Source: Lachnospiraceae bacterium (GTDB lineage Bacteria > Bacillota > Clostridia > Lachnospirales > Lachnospiraceae). Taken from it: 64,000 bases of DNA. This document shows, in pieces, positions 55,549 through 63,818 of this stretch. Position 1 is the stretch's first letter. The number at the start of each line of letters is the position of its first letter. Below the pieces are notes generated by a model. The model did no database searches, was not told the DNA's origin, and saw nothing but the letters and a program-made list of their open reading frames with translations. Made by a program: the position numbers and the translations under genes. Where the stretch lies: positions 1 to 64,000 of the forward strand of contig JAFTWC010000006.1 in assembly GCA_017465475.1 (NCBI GenBank). The letters are read 5' to 3'.

Positions 55549-57315
55549 TTACCGATACTTCTTTATCATCTGCACAAATTCCGCATTATTTTTGGTACTT
55601 TGGAACGTACGCATAATATTCTCAATGGACTCTTCTGCCTTGGCACCGTTAAACAGGCGACGCATCAAAGAGGTAGCCTCCTGCTCCTCGGCCGTCAAAA
55701 GCAAATCATCACGTCTTGTACTGGAGCGCGGCAAATCAATGGCCGGAAATACCCTGCGTTCGGAAAGATTACGGTCAAGCTGAAGCTCCATATTACCGGT
55801 TCCCTTAAATTCCTCGAATACCACATCATCCATACGGCTTCCGGTATCCACGAGAGCCGTGGCAAGACTGGTAAGGCTGCCGCCTTCCCGCATATTTCTT
55901 GCCGCACCGAAAAACTTCTTCGGCATATGAAGGGCCGCCGGGTCAAGACCACCGGAAAGCGTACGTCCACTCGGTGCCACCGTAAGGTTATAGGCACGAG
56001 CCAAACGGGTAATGCTGTCAAGTAAAATCACCACATCCTGTTTCTGCTCCACCAAACGCTTTGCACGCTCGATTACCATCTCGGACACGCGCTTATGATT
56101 TTCCGGAAGTTCATCAAAAGTAGAATAAATTACCTCTACCTTATCTCCTTCAATGGATTCCTTAATGTCCGTTACTTCTTCCGGACGCTCATCAATCAGG
56201 AGAATAATCATATTCATGTCCGGATGATTTTTCGTAATTGCCTTTGCAATCTGCTTTAACAGCGTTGTCTTACCGGTCTTTGGCTGAGACACAATCATAC
56301 CGCGCTGGCCTTTGCCGATTGGAGAAATCAAATCCACCATACGCATGGAAAGACTACACCCCGGAGTCTCTAAATGAATCCGCTCGTTCGGGAAAATCGG
56401 AGTCAAATCTTCAAAACGTTTCCGCTTCATAATTACTTCAAGCGGCAAACCGTTTACATTCTTAATATATAACAGTGCACTGAACTTCTCGTTCTGCATA
56501 CGAATCTTCGTATTACCGCAAATAATATCACCGGTTTTTAAACCGTACTTTCGAATCTGTGCCGGAGAGACATACACATCATTTTCCCCCGGCAAATAAT
56601 TATCACAACGAATAAAACCGAAATTGTCTGTCATGACTTCCAAAATACCGGTTCTGGTTTCTCCGCTATCCATCCGCTTAATATCTTCCGGACTTGCTTT
56701 TTCCGGATCAAAACGGTGCATCTGTGGCGATGCAGTCTCCTGCATATTCTCACTCAGAGCCGCTTTCATCCCATCTGTCGGATGTTCCTGTGACGACTGT
56801 GTATGTGTCACCGGACGTTCTCCCGTCCCTTGCGGTCTGGTTTGCATCGGACGTTCTCCTGTCCCCTGGGGACGTGGCTGCACCGGACGTTCTCCCATTC
56901 CCTGCGGGCGCGACTGCATCGGACGCTCTCCCATCCCCTGCGGACGCGACTGCATCGGACGTTCTCCCATCCCCTGGGGGCGCGACTGCATCGGACGTTC
57001 TCCCGTTCCTTGCGGGCGCGACTGCATCGGACGTTCTCCTGTTCCTTGCGGGCGCGACTGCAGCTGGCGCTCTCCTGCCCCTTGCGGACGCGGCTGTGCC
57101 GGACGTTCTGAACCGTCACGTACCTTCTCTGCTGCTACCGGTGCTTTCTCTGTCTTTCCAACTGATGCTTCCGCCTTCTTCTGTGCCAGCATCTTATCCG
57201 TGTTCGCTAAAAGTTCCGCCAGTTCCTGCTTTTTCATCGCAGAAATCCCCTTAAGTCCACGATTCTTTGCTTCGTCCTTTAACTGGGTAATCGTCATCTC
57301 TAAATAATCTTTCAT
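55549..57315 (-). CDS. rho: Transcription termination factor Rho with repeat-rich N-terminal insert
   Basis: A 588-residue Rho, about 160 longer than the E. coli protein. Residues 1-45 form the Rho N-terminal helical domain ([19 protein letters not shown]). An insert of about 130 residues follows, mostly 12-residue repeats ([12 protein letters not shown] type, ~68-169). The RNA-binding cold-shock domain starts near 215 ([16 protein letters not shown]). The ATPase core has the P-loop [11 protein letters not shown], Walker [17 protein letters not shown] and the R-loop region. The ATP-dependent helicase ends transcription at Rho sites. Start has AAGGAGG. rpmE is not next to it. Confidence 0.96.
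   Translation of the reverse strand: MKDYLEMTITQLKDEAKNRGLKGISAMKKQELAELLANTDKMLAQKKAEASVGKTEKAPVAAEKVRDGSERPAQPRPQGAGERQLQSRPQGTGERPMQSRPQGTGERPMQSRPQGMGERPMQSRPQGMGERPMQSRPQGMGERPVQPRPQGTGERPMQTRPQGTGERPVTHTQSSQEHPTDGMKAALSENMQETASPQMHRFDPEKASPEDIKRMDSGETRTGILEVMTDNFGFIRCDNYLPGENDVYVSPAQIRKYGLKTGDIICGNTKIRMQNEKFSALLYIKNVNGLPLEVIMKRKRFEDLTPIFPNERIHLETPGCSLSMRMVDLISPIGKGQRGMIVSQPKTGKTTLLKQIAKAITKNHPDMNMIILLIDERPEEVTDIKESIEGDKVEVIYSTFDELPENHKRVSEMVIERAKRLVEQKQDVVILLDSITRLARAYNLTVAPSGRTLSGGLDPAALHMPKKFFGAARNMREGGSLTSLATALVDTGSRMDDVVFEEFKGTGNMELQLDRNLSERRVFPAIDLPRSSTRRDDLLLTAEEQEATSLMRRLFNGAKAEESIENIMRTFQSTKNNAEFVQMIKKYR
56809..57114. repeat. 36-bp tandem repeat in rho
   Basis: About eight and a half contiguous 36-bp units coding for a 12-residue motif, [11 protein letters not shown](T/M). 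Several neighbouring units are nearly identical, a sign of recent copying. There are no spacers, so this is not a CRISPR array. The repeat also keeps other frames open and creates spurious overlapping open frames. Confidence 0.92.
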
Positions 57316-57431
57316 ATAACCTCCTTATGACAACAAGAAATAATTGCCTTCGCAATCTCACTCAATTAATCTCATCTATTTTCTTATTTCATTCTAACAT
57401 GGGATTTTTTACAGAATCGTATTGAAAACAA

Positions 57432-57447
57432 AAACGCACCTGCGTTT
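57432..57447 (-). terminator. Possible attenuator hairpin in the rho leader
   Basis: A short stem (AAACGC/GCGTTT) with a 4-nt loop followed on the minus strand by TTTTTGTTTTC, about 115 bp before the rho start. It could be the premature stop of a rho leader transcript. Confidence 0.45.
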
Positions 57448-57489
57448 AATTTCTTACCTAAGTTTAGCATATCATCAAAAAAAAAGCAA

Positions 57490-57513
57490 GTAAAACCACG
57501 AACAGAGGTTTAC
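57490..57513 (-). terminator. Second hairpin upstream of rho
   Basis: GTAAACC/GGTTTTAC stem followed on the minus strand by TTGCTTTTTTTTT; T-run also on the plus strand. A weak promoter candidate (TTGCTT-17-TAAACT) overlaps its T-run. Confidence 0.55.
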
Positions 57514-57550
57514 TTTTTCTCTTAATGCAATTACGTTAATACAAACAAAA

Positions 57551-57580
57551 ACAGACAGGAACGCTTACTTCCCTGTCTGT
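57551..57580 (-). terminator. Terminator after the PQ-loop-like gene
   Basis: A 9-bp perfect stem (ACAGACAGG/CCTGTCTGT) followed by TTTTTGTTTG on the minus strand. Confidence 0.92.
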
Positions 57581-57605
57581 CATAATATATCAGTCTATAT
57601 ACGTT

Positions 57606-57896
57606 TTATTCTGCTACGGCAATTGCTTTCTTATTCGTATCCAATCTTTTATTTCTAAAGTACACCATTAAATTTAATGATACCACGATAAGATTTATAA
57701 AGTATACCACCAATACGTAATTCGTTTGGTTGGTCAAAATCTTGGCACTGATTCCTGCCAAATATCCGGTAATAATCATCAATATGAACGGTAAACTCAT
57801 ACTTTTCGCCGAACGTGACCGATACGCTTTCATCGTATTAATCGGCCAGGACAACCCAAAACAAATTAACATCGTTGCTTCTAAAACAGAACTCAT
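57606..57896 (-). CDS. Small three-helix membrane protein, PQ-loop/SemiSWEET-like
   Basis: A 96-residue membrane protein with three hydrophobic segments (about 5-20, 35-53 and 60-80) and a motif after the first helix (WPINTMKAYRSRSAKSMS) that resembles the PQ-loop of SemiSWEET sugar transporters (PQ-x3-x-R-TKS-x-MS), although PQ reads PI here. SemiSWEETs act as dimers. The family call is by eye; the transported compound is unknown. Divergent from a LysR regulator, which probably controls it. Confidence 0.8.
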   Translation of the reverse strand: MSSVLEATMLICFGLSWPINTMKAYRSRSAKSMSLPFILMIITGYLAGISAKILTNQTNYVLVVYFINLIVVSLNLMVYFRNKRLDTNKKAIAVAE

Positions 57897-57956
57897 AAAA
57901 TTACCCTCCTAAACTTTTTTGTATCCATATGTTATTCTCTGATAGTGCATTATAAT

Positions 57957-58024
57957 CTTGACAAATACAAAAGTCCAATATATCATAATACTATATTCAA
58001 TAGTTTTTACAATATAGATAGTAT
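57957..58024. promoter_or_regulatory. Divergent promoter region with a LysR-type palindrome
   Basis: Plus-strand TTGACA with a 17-bp spacer and TATCAT starts near 57957. An interrupted palindrome ATACTATATT (57988-57997) ... AATATAGATAGTAT (58011-58024) lies between the two genes and fits the T-N11-A type of LysR sites. The region is very A+T rich. Confidence 0.55.
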
Positions 58025-58126
58025 GTCATATAATACAATTCATAGTTATTCAATCACTTTTTATAGGTTTACCACTATTATTATAGATACATTGATTAAT
58101 TCTAACTAAAAAAGGAGGAGTTCTTT

Positions 58127-59005
58127 ATGGAAATTACACAATTAAAATATTTTTATACCTTAGCCCAAAACCAACACGTCACCCGCACAGCAGAACAATT
58201 ACATATTGCGCAGCCCTCTTTAACGCAAAGTATTCGCCGTTTGGAAAAAGAATTAGACGTTAAATTATTCAAAAACAGCGGACGAAATATCATCCTGACC
58301 GACTGCGGTAAATATTTGCAAAGAAAACTGGAACCGATTTTAAAATCTTTAGATGAAATTCCGGAAGAAATTCGCATATTCACAGCTGACCGACGTAAAA
58401 CAATTAAAATCAATGTGTTAGCTGCATCAACACTGATTACCGAAACGATAATTAATTTTCAAAAAAAGCATCCGGAAATACGATTTCAGATTGTTCAAAA
58501 TACTGAAACCGAGGATGCCGATATTACTGTATTTACCCGGGAGTTCTTTCAACGTCCACTGACCACCCGAGACAACTATTACATTTTTTCGGAAGAAATC
58601 TTTTTAGCCGTACCAACAACATCCCATTATGCCACACAAAAAAGTATCTCTCTAAGAGACCTTTCAAAAAAGAATTTTATTTCACTGGCCGGAACAAAGG
58701 GATTACGTTCCATCTGTGACCGTTTTTGCATTCAAGCAGGCTTTAAACCTAACATTATCTTTGAAAGTGATAACGTATCCGCTGTAAAGAATCTGATTGG
58801 TGCCGGCATCGGCGTTGGTTTTTGGCCTCAACACACCTGGGAAACCCATGACGGCAATGAACTCTGCCTTCTTCCGATTTCCGACCCGAAATGTCAACGT
58901 GACATCATTATTCAACTTCACCACGAATCAGAAAGCTTCGAAGAAGCATATCATTACTTTGAGTATTTGGTGCATTTCTTTGAACAGCTAAAAAAAGCGA
59001 AATGA
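58127..59005 (+). CDS. LysR-family transcriptional regulator
   Basis: A 292-residue LysR protein. The helix-turn-helix occupies residues 1-60 (MEITQLKYFYTLAQNQHVTRTAEQLHIAQPSLTQSIRRLEKELDVKLF). A linker helix and a two-lobe effector-binding domain (from about residue 88) follow. The start has AAAGGAGGAG. It is divergent from the small PQ-loop-like gene and would be its regulator. Confidence 0.93.
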   Translation: MEITQLKYFYTLAQNQHVTRTAEQLHIAQPSLTQSIRRLEKELDVKLFKNSGRNIILTDCGKYLQRKLEPILKSLDEIPEEIRIFTADRRKTIKINVLAASTLITETIINFQKKHPEIRFQIVQNTETEDADITVFTREFFQRPLTTRDNYYIFSEEIFLAVPTTSHYATQKSISLRDLSKKNFISLAGTKGLRSICDRFCIQAGFKPNIIFESDNVSAVKNLIGAGIGVGFWPQHTWETHDGNELCLLPISDPKCQRDIIIQLHHESESFEEAYHYFEYLVHFFEQLKKAK

Positions 59006-59018
59006 AAAAACAACAAAA

Positions 59019-59040
59019 AGAGGACTCTTTAGAGTCCTCT
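59019..59040. terminator. Terminator shared by the LysR and rpmF genes
   Basis: A 9-bp perfect stem (AGAGGACTC/GAGTCCTCT); on the minus strand followed by TTTTTGTTGTTTTTT. Confidence 0.9.
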
Positions 59041-59068
59041 AATGTCTGAATTTATTCATATAAGTGAA

Positions 59069-59251
59069 TTACTCAGCTGCGATGATTTCCTTCTTGTTGT
59101 AAGAACCGCAAGCCTTACATACTCTGTGCGGCATCATAAGCGCGCCACACTTGCTGCACTTAACAAGATTCGGAGCAGTCATCTTCCAGTTTGCTCTACG
59201 ACTGTCTCTTCTTGCCTTGGAATGCTTATTCTTCGGACAAATTGCTCCCAT
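59069..59251 (-). CDS. rpmF: 50S ribosomal protein L32
   Basis: A 60-residue L32 with the usual basic start (ICPKNKHSKARRDSRRANW) and the zinc-binding Cys pairs (KCSKCGALMMPHRVCKACGSY). It begins 2 bp after the stop of the DUF177 gene, the normal order (DUF177-rpmF); plsX does not follow here. Confidence 0.97.
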   Translation of the reverse strand: MGAICPKNKHSKARRDSRRANWKMTAPNLVKCSKCGALMMPHRVCKACGSYNKKEIIAAE

Positions 59252-59253
59252 GA

Positions 59254-59781
59254 TTACACCTCCTTAAAGTTGTTAAAGATATCTCGGATAACAGACATTC
59301 TCGGATCCAGTTCCGTGCGGTCACAACCACACTCGCCCTCGTTCAGATTTGCTCCGCAAACCTTGCAGATTCCTTTGCAGTCTTCCTGACACAGAACCTT
59401 CATGGGGAACCCAAGCAAGATTTCCTCGCAGACAAATGCGTCCACGTCTAAATCATATCCGTCTATAAAATTGGTTTCGTCCAAATCGGCAGCTCTCTCT
59501 TCATCCGTCTGAGAGAAATCAACCTCCCGTTCCGTTTGAAACGAAATGGTTTCTGCCACTTCCCTGAGGCACCGGTCACACGGCAAACTCAAGGTCACTT
59601 CGCCTTCCAGTTCAATCTTTACCTTACGTCCGCCAAGATTCGTAACGGTCAGCTTCACCGGTTCTTTTTTAAGAAACGGATAACGTCCTCCCGCATAACA
59701 AAACTCTTCCGGCTCGTACGGAAACTCTTTTGTGAATACTCCGCCCGCAACCTGCATGGCTTCTGATAAAGATACTGTCAT
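59254..59781 (-). CDS. DUF177/YceD-family protein
   Basis: A 175-residue protein of the YceD family, thought to take part in 23S rRNA or large-subunit assembly. It has the conserved CDRCLREV in the middle and a C-terminal Cys cluster (CQEDCKGICKVCGANLNEGECGC) that would bind zinc. The ATG at 59781 follows CAGGAG at 6 nt; a TTG seven codons upstream is the alternative. It is directly linked to rpmF. Confidence 0.93.
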   Translation of the reverse strand: MTVSLSEAMQVAGGVFTKEFPYEPEEFCYAGGRYPFLKKEPVKLTVTNLGGRKVKIELEGEVTLSLPCDRCLREVAETISFQTEREVDFSQTDEERAADLDETNFIDGYDLDVDAFVCEEILLGFPMKVLCQEDCKGICKVCGANLNEGECGCDRTELDPRMSVIRDIFNNFKEV

Positions 59782-59885
59782 ACAAAGCTCCTGTCCTGCC
59801 AAACGGCATACCTAGGGTATGGTCCCAAAACTCACACTAGACTATTATAGTATCCGACTTTCTATTTGTCAACACTTTTTTTAAA

Positions 59886-61076
59886 TTAGATTAAATCTTT
59901 GGTTTCTCTTGCGATTGCAAGCTCTTCGTTGGTCGGGATAGCGAATACCTGTACCTTGGAATCTGCACCGGAAATCTTCACTTCTTCCCCACGAAGGCTG
60001 TTTGCTTCATCATTTACAGTCACACCGAGATAACCGAGATAAGAACAAATCTCCTTACGAATGGTAGAATCGTTCTCACCTACACCAGCGGTGAACGCAA
60101 TGGCATCTACGCCGTTCATAGCAGCCACATAGGAACCGATGTACTTAGCTACACGATATACAAAAGCCTGAATTGCGATATCTGCTCTCTTATTGCCTTC
60201 TCTCTGCGCCTTCTGTACATCACGGAAGTCGCTGGACACACCGGAAATACCGAGAACACCGGACTTCTTATTAAGAATGTTAATTACCTCATTTACATCC
60301 TTACCTTCCTTATTAGCAATGTACTGAACCACAGCTGCATCAAGGTCACCGCTTCTGGTACCCATGATTAAGCCTTCTAACGGAGTAAGACCCATGCTGG
60401 TATCTACGCACTTACCGTTTACAACTGCAGAAATGCTGCCGCCGTTACCAAGGTGACAAACGATTACCTTAGAGTTATTTACATCAAGACCGGCAACCTC
60501 AATAAGTCTCTTGGATACAAAACGATGGCTGGTACCGTGGAAACCGTATCTTCTGATGTCGTACTTCTCATAGTACTCGTACGGAATTGCATACATATAT
60601 GCCTTCTCCGGCATGGTCTGATGGAACGCGGTATCAAATACAGCCACATTCGGGATTCCCGGCATAGCAGCTTCACAAGCTTCAATACCGATTAAGTTTG
60701 CCGGGTTATGTAACGGTCCGAGATCGAAGCAGTCACGAACCACTTTCTTAACGTCTTCATTTACGATAATAGACTCGCTGTAGTGCATACCTGCATGAAG
60801 AACACGATGACCGATTGCACTAATCTCGTTTACATTGGAAATAACACCGTAAGTAGCATCCTGTAATGCATCCAATACAAGCTTAACAGCCACCTGATGA
60901 TCCGGCATCGGCTCAACTTTTTCCAAAACATCCTTGCCCGCCGGCTTATGAGTCAACTTAGACCCCTCAATACCGATGCGCTCACAAAGACCCTTTGCCA
61001 AAACGTTCTCGTTCTCCATGTCAATCAACTGGTACTTCAAAGAAGAACTACCGCAGTTAATTACTAAAATCTTCAT
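59886..61076 (-). CDS. ackA: Acetate kinase
   Basis: A 396-residue acetate kinase, making ATP and acetate from acetyl phosphate. Marks: start LVINCGSSSLKYQL, FDTAFHQTMP, RRYGFHGTSH, HLGNGGSISAV, GLTPLEGLIMGTRSGD and FTAGVGENDSTIR. It completes the pathway from acetyl-CoA via PduL (19.8-20.4 kb). The ATG at 61076 follows AGGAGG; the longer frame to 61142 lacks a site. A ~165-nt leader precedes it and a cre site lies before the promoter. Confidence 0.97.
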   Translation of the reverse strand: MKILVINCGSSSLKYQLIDMENENVLAKGLCERIGIEGSKLTHKPAGKDVLEKVEPMPDHQVAVKLVLDALQDATYGVISNVNEISAIGHRVLHAGMHYSESIIVNEDVKKVVRDCFDLGPLHNPANLIGIEACEAAMPGIPNVAVFDTAFHQTMPEKAYMYAIPYEYYEKYDIRRYGFHGTSHRFVSKRLIEVAGLDVNNSKVIVCHLGNGGSISAVVNGKCVDTSMGLTPLEGLIMGTRSGDLDAAVVQYIANKEGKDVNEVINILNKKSGVLGISGVSSDFRDVQKAQREGNKRADIAIQAFVYRVAKYIGSYVAAMNGVDAIAFTAGVGENDSTIRKEICSYLGYLGVTVNDEANSLRGEEVKISGADSKVQVFAIPTNEELAIARETKDLI

Positions 61077-61241
61077 ATCTCTTTCCTCCTGTGAGTTTTT
61101 CTTAAATTGTGCTTTCTCAGTAAAGCACGGTGCCGAGTGCAATCACTCGCGACCTTATTCATCTGCACGAGTGCTCACATAAGAACAGAAAAGAACCACC
61201 GCGCATACACGCAGCAGTCCCATCCGTTCCTGACGGCATTT
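61077..61241 (-). other. Structured 5' leader of ackA
   Basis: About 165 nt between the promoter and ackA. Hairpins seen on the minus strand: CGAGTG/CACTCG and GTGCTTT/AAAGCAC; no T-run that would make a terminator. It matches no riboswitch I know. Confidence 0.45.
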
Positions 61242-61247
61242 TCCTAT

Positions 61248-61276
61248 ATTATACCCCTATTTGTACTAGGAAACAA
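61248..61276 (-). promoter_or_regulatory. Promoter for ackA
   Basis: TTGTTT (61271-61276), 17-bp spacer, perfect TATAAT (61248-61253) on the minus strand. Confidence 0.78.
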
Positions 61277-61302
61277 GCCTTATTTTTTAATTTTATGGAA
61301 AA

Positions 61303-61316
61303 TGTAAACGCTTCCT
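61303..61316. promoter_or_regulatory. cre site (CcpA operator) upstream of ackA
   Basis: TGTAAACGCTTCCT matches the consensus TGWAARCGYTWNCW at every position. Its centre is about 68 bp upstream of the expected ackA start point, and it overlaps the lysA stop codon. In Bacillus subtilis, CcpA activates ackA from a cre placed upstream of the promoter (about -57). Confidence 0.8.
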
Positions 61317-62620
61317 TACATATCATTTCTTACGATATCTTCCAAGGTCTCCCGCTTTACCGCCACCTTTACTTCTCCCTTGCTGATCATAAGCACCGGC
61401 GGCTTCGGTACACGGTTGTAATTGGAAGACATGGAATAGTTATACGCTCCTGTTGCAAGAACCGCCAACGTATCACCTACTTCCGCAGTCTGCAGCTTCA
61501 CGCCTTCGCCTAACAAATCTCCGCTCTCGCAGCATCTGCCGGCTACGGTTACTACAGAATCCTTTGCCTTATCTGCCTTATTGGCAACTACAAAATCATA
61601 CTCGGACTTGTAAAGTGCATAACGCGGATTGTCACCTAAACCTCCGTCTACGGATACATAGGTACGGATATTCGGAATTTCCTTAATGCCTCCTACAGTA
61701 TACAGGGTAATGCCCGCAGGTGCCACAATGGAACGGCCCGGCTCGATTAAGATAAACGGAAGTTTTAATCCCTTTTCCTTACACAAAGCTTTTACCGTCT
61801 CGGACACCTTATCCATGTAATTTGCATACGGTACCGGAGTATCCGCCTCGGTATACTTAATACCGAACCCTCCGCCTAAGTTTAACTCTGTAATCTCATG
61901 ACCGAGTTCTGTCTTTACCTGTTCAATGAGGCCCATCATCACATTTGCAGCTTCCACAAACGGATCGATATCAAAAATCTGACTGCCGATGTGACAATGA
62001 ATTCCAACAAATTCAATGTGAGGCATGGACAAAGCCTTCTTTATTGCCTCAAACGCTTCCCCTGTTTCTAAAGCAAAGCCGAACTTACTGTCAATTTGAC
62101 CGGTCTTTACAAAGTCATGGGTATGAGCATCCACTCCCGGCTTAATACGGTACATAATACGTGCTTTTCTGCCGCTGGACGCCGCAAGTTCATTTACTTG
62201 ATACAATTCATAAATGTTGTCAACGATAATTCTTCCTACCTTATGTTCGATGGCCATACGAAGTTCGAATTCCGTCTTATTGTTACCATGATAGCAAACC
62301 TTGTCCATTGGGAAGTCTACACAAGCCGCCGTATACAGTTCTCCTGCGGATACCACATCAATGCCGATACCCTCCTCTTTTGCAATACGATACATTGCCT
62401 TACAGCTGAAGGCCTTGCTGGCATAGCAAACCAGGCCTGCGCCGTCATAATACTTCTCCATGGACTCACGAAAGCTTCTGCAATGCTCTCTGATTAAATC
62501 CTCATCCATTACATAAAGCGGTGTGCCGTACTCTCTTGCCAACTCCACCGTATCTAGTCCGGCAATGGTCAAATGGCCCTGTTCGTTTACCGCAAGATTC
62601 TTTGATACAAATTCACTCAT
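61316..62620 (-). CDS. lysA: Diaminopimelate decarboxylase
   Basis: A 434-residue PLP enzyme making lysine from meso-diaminopimelate. The PLP lysine is in CYASKAFSCKAM, phosphate binding in GGGFGIKY, HCHIGSQI and the C-terminal CESGDLLGE carry further active-site residues. Length and fold are normal for the family. It is transcribed alone; the stop codon region overlaps the cre site of ackA. Confidence 0.96.
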   Translation of the reverse strand: MSEFVSKNLAVNEQGHLTIAGLDTVELAREYGTPLYVMDEDLIREHCRSFRESMEKYYDGAGLVCYASKAFSCKAMYRIAKEEGIGIDVVSAGELYTAACVDFPMDKVCYHGNNKTEFELRMAIEHKVGRIIVDNIYELYQVNELAASSGRKARIMYRIKPGVDAHTHDFVKTGQIDSKFGFALETGEAFEAIKKALSMPHIEFVGIHCHIGSQIFDIDPFVEAANVMMGLIEQVKTELGHEITELNLGGGFGIKYTEADTPVPYANYMDKVSETVKALCKEKGLKLPFILIEPGRSIVAPAGITLYTVGGIKEIPNIRTYVSVDGGLGDNPRYALYKSEYDFVVANKADKAKDSVVTVAGRCCESGDLLGEGVKLQTAEVGDTLAVLATGAYNYSMSSNYNRVPKPPVLMISKGEVKVAVKRETLEDIVRNDM

Positions 62621-62751
62621 GGTGTTATCCTCTTATCCATCTTATTTTATCTGTCATTTTTTTCCAGATTTCATAACCGATTCACTTTGTATACCGGTAT
62701 ACACATAATACAACCTAAAGAGTAACATTATTATAAGGAAATGTCAAGATT

Positions 62752-63303
62752 TCACAGGGAAAATCTTTCCTGTATCATCCGTGCCACTTCCGCCGGTTCC
62801 AAATTCGTGTTATCGATTTTAATATAGTTCTCATACGGAACTTCCCCGTCATAGCTTTCCAAACGATACTTCTCATCATGAGTAAGAATGTTATTTCTGG
62901 AAAACTCCAAATTCCGCTTGGAAGCCTTGTTCTTCAACCGATTCTCCGTCTCATTCCGCTTTAAACGTACCTCCTGAGGCGCCACCAGCTCCACGTAATA
63001 CACCTCTGCGCCCCGCTCTTTAAATATAGAAGTTACATGCTCCACATAGTCCCAATCTTCCTGTTCATCAAAAGCCCACATAAAGGTGAAAATCATACCG
63101 TAGTTGTCACTTTTGGCGAACTCTTCAAAAATAGCCTCCCGCATCTTTGTCACAACAGGACCGTTGTAATAACCGAACACCTCGATGACAGGTTCAATAG
63201 TCATATGATTGTGAAACAACCGAAGTCCGGTGAGCTTCATCAGTTCCTGACCAACAGTCATCTTGCCTACCGCTCCGTTGCCGATTAAAAATACCAGTTT
63301 CAT
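62752..63303 (-). CDS. P-loop nucleotide kinase-like protein
   Basis: A 183-residue protein with the Walker A motif IGNGAVGKMTVGQEL and a fold like shikimate kinase/AAA_18 proteins. The sequence NHMTIEPVIEVFG and the LKRNETENRLKNKAS segment (a lid-like Arg/Lys-rich loop) resemble small kinases of unknown substrate. The ATG at 63303 follows AGGGGG; the frame before it has no ribosome binding site. Confidence 0.82.
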   Translation of the reverse strand: MKLVFLIGNGAVGKMTVGQELMKLTGLRLFHNHMTIEPVIEVFGYYNGPVVTKMREAIFEEFAKSDNYGMIFTFMWAFDEQEDWDYVEHVTSIFKERGAEVYYVELVAPQEVRLKRNETENRLKNKASKRNLEFSRNNILTHDEKYRLESYDGEVPYENYIKIDNTNLEPAEVARMIQERFSL

Positions 63304-63482
63304 AGAAATCCCCCTCACTTCTCATCACGTTATTTCTGTCATGTAATCAATGATTTTCTATTTTTTTATCATACACTTTTGGATTTGTCAATCTTTTTTC
63401 TTGCAATTCTGCCTAAGAATATAATTCTACATTTTTATAAACAATACCACCTCATAAAAACACATCCACATCTATTTTTGTG

Positions 63483-63511
63483 TTGCATTCGTAAATACAT
63501 TGTGTTATATT
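63483..63511 (+). promoter_or_regulatory. Promoter of the toxin-antitoxin operon
   Basis: TTGCAT (63483-63488), 17-bp spacer, TATATT (63506-63511). A palindromic AATACA ... TGTATT surrounds the -10 and may be the antitoxin's operator. Confidence 0.6.
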
Positions 63512-63533
63512 TGTATTAGAAGGAGGTGTCGTC

Positions 63534-63818
63534 ATGGCAAAAACAGCAATTCTAAACGTACGAATTGACCCTGAAACAAAGAATAATGCCGAAAATCTCT
63601 ATTCTTCTTTCGGCATCACAATTTCCGATGCCATCAATATGTTTTTACACCAGTCTCTTCTTGTAGGCGGCTTGCCTTTCGATTTGAAAAATCCACACTA
63701 TAACGCAAAAACCGAGGCTGCCATGCAGGAAACCCGCGACATCATCAGCGGAAAAGTACAAACGAAACGTTATTCTACCGCACACGCATTAATAGAGGAT
63801 TTGGAGGACGAATGCTAA
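63534..63818 (+). CDS. RelB/DinJ-family antitoxin
   Basis: A 94-residue antitoxin with a ribbon-helix-helix start (AILNVRIDPETKNNAENLYSSFGITISDAINMFLHQSL) and a C-terminal toxin-binding tail. Strong AAGGAGG site. It overlaps the toxin gene by 7 bp, so the two are translationally coupled. Confidence 0.93.
   Translation: MAKTAILNVRIDPETKNNAENLYSSFGITISDAINMFLHQSLLVGGLPFDLKNPHYNAKTEAAMQETRDIISGKVQTKRYSTAHALIEDLEDEC

Noticed and set aside
56809..57114. CRISPR-like array with ~36-bp units
   Set aside because: Units are contiguous without spacers and code for the Rho insert.
56803..57119. Long open frames on both strands across the rho repeat
   Set aside because: They come from the 36-bp period keeping all frames open; only the rho frame has the conserved domains and ribosome binding site.
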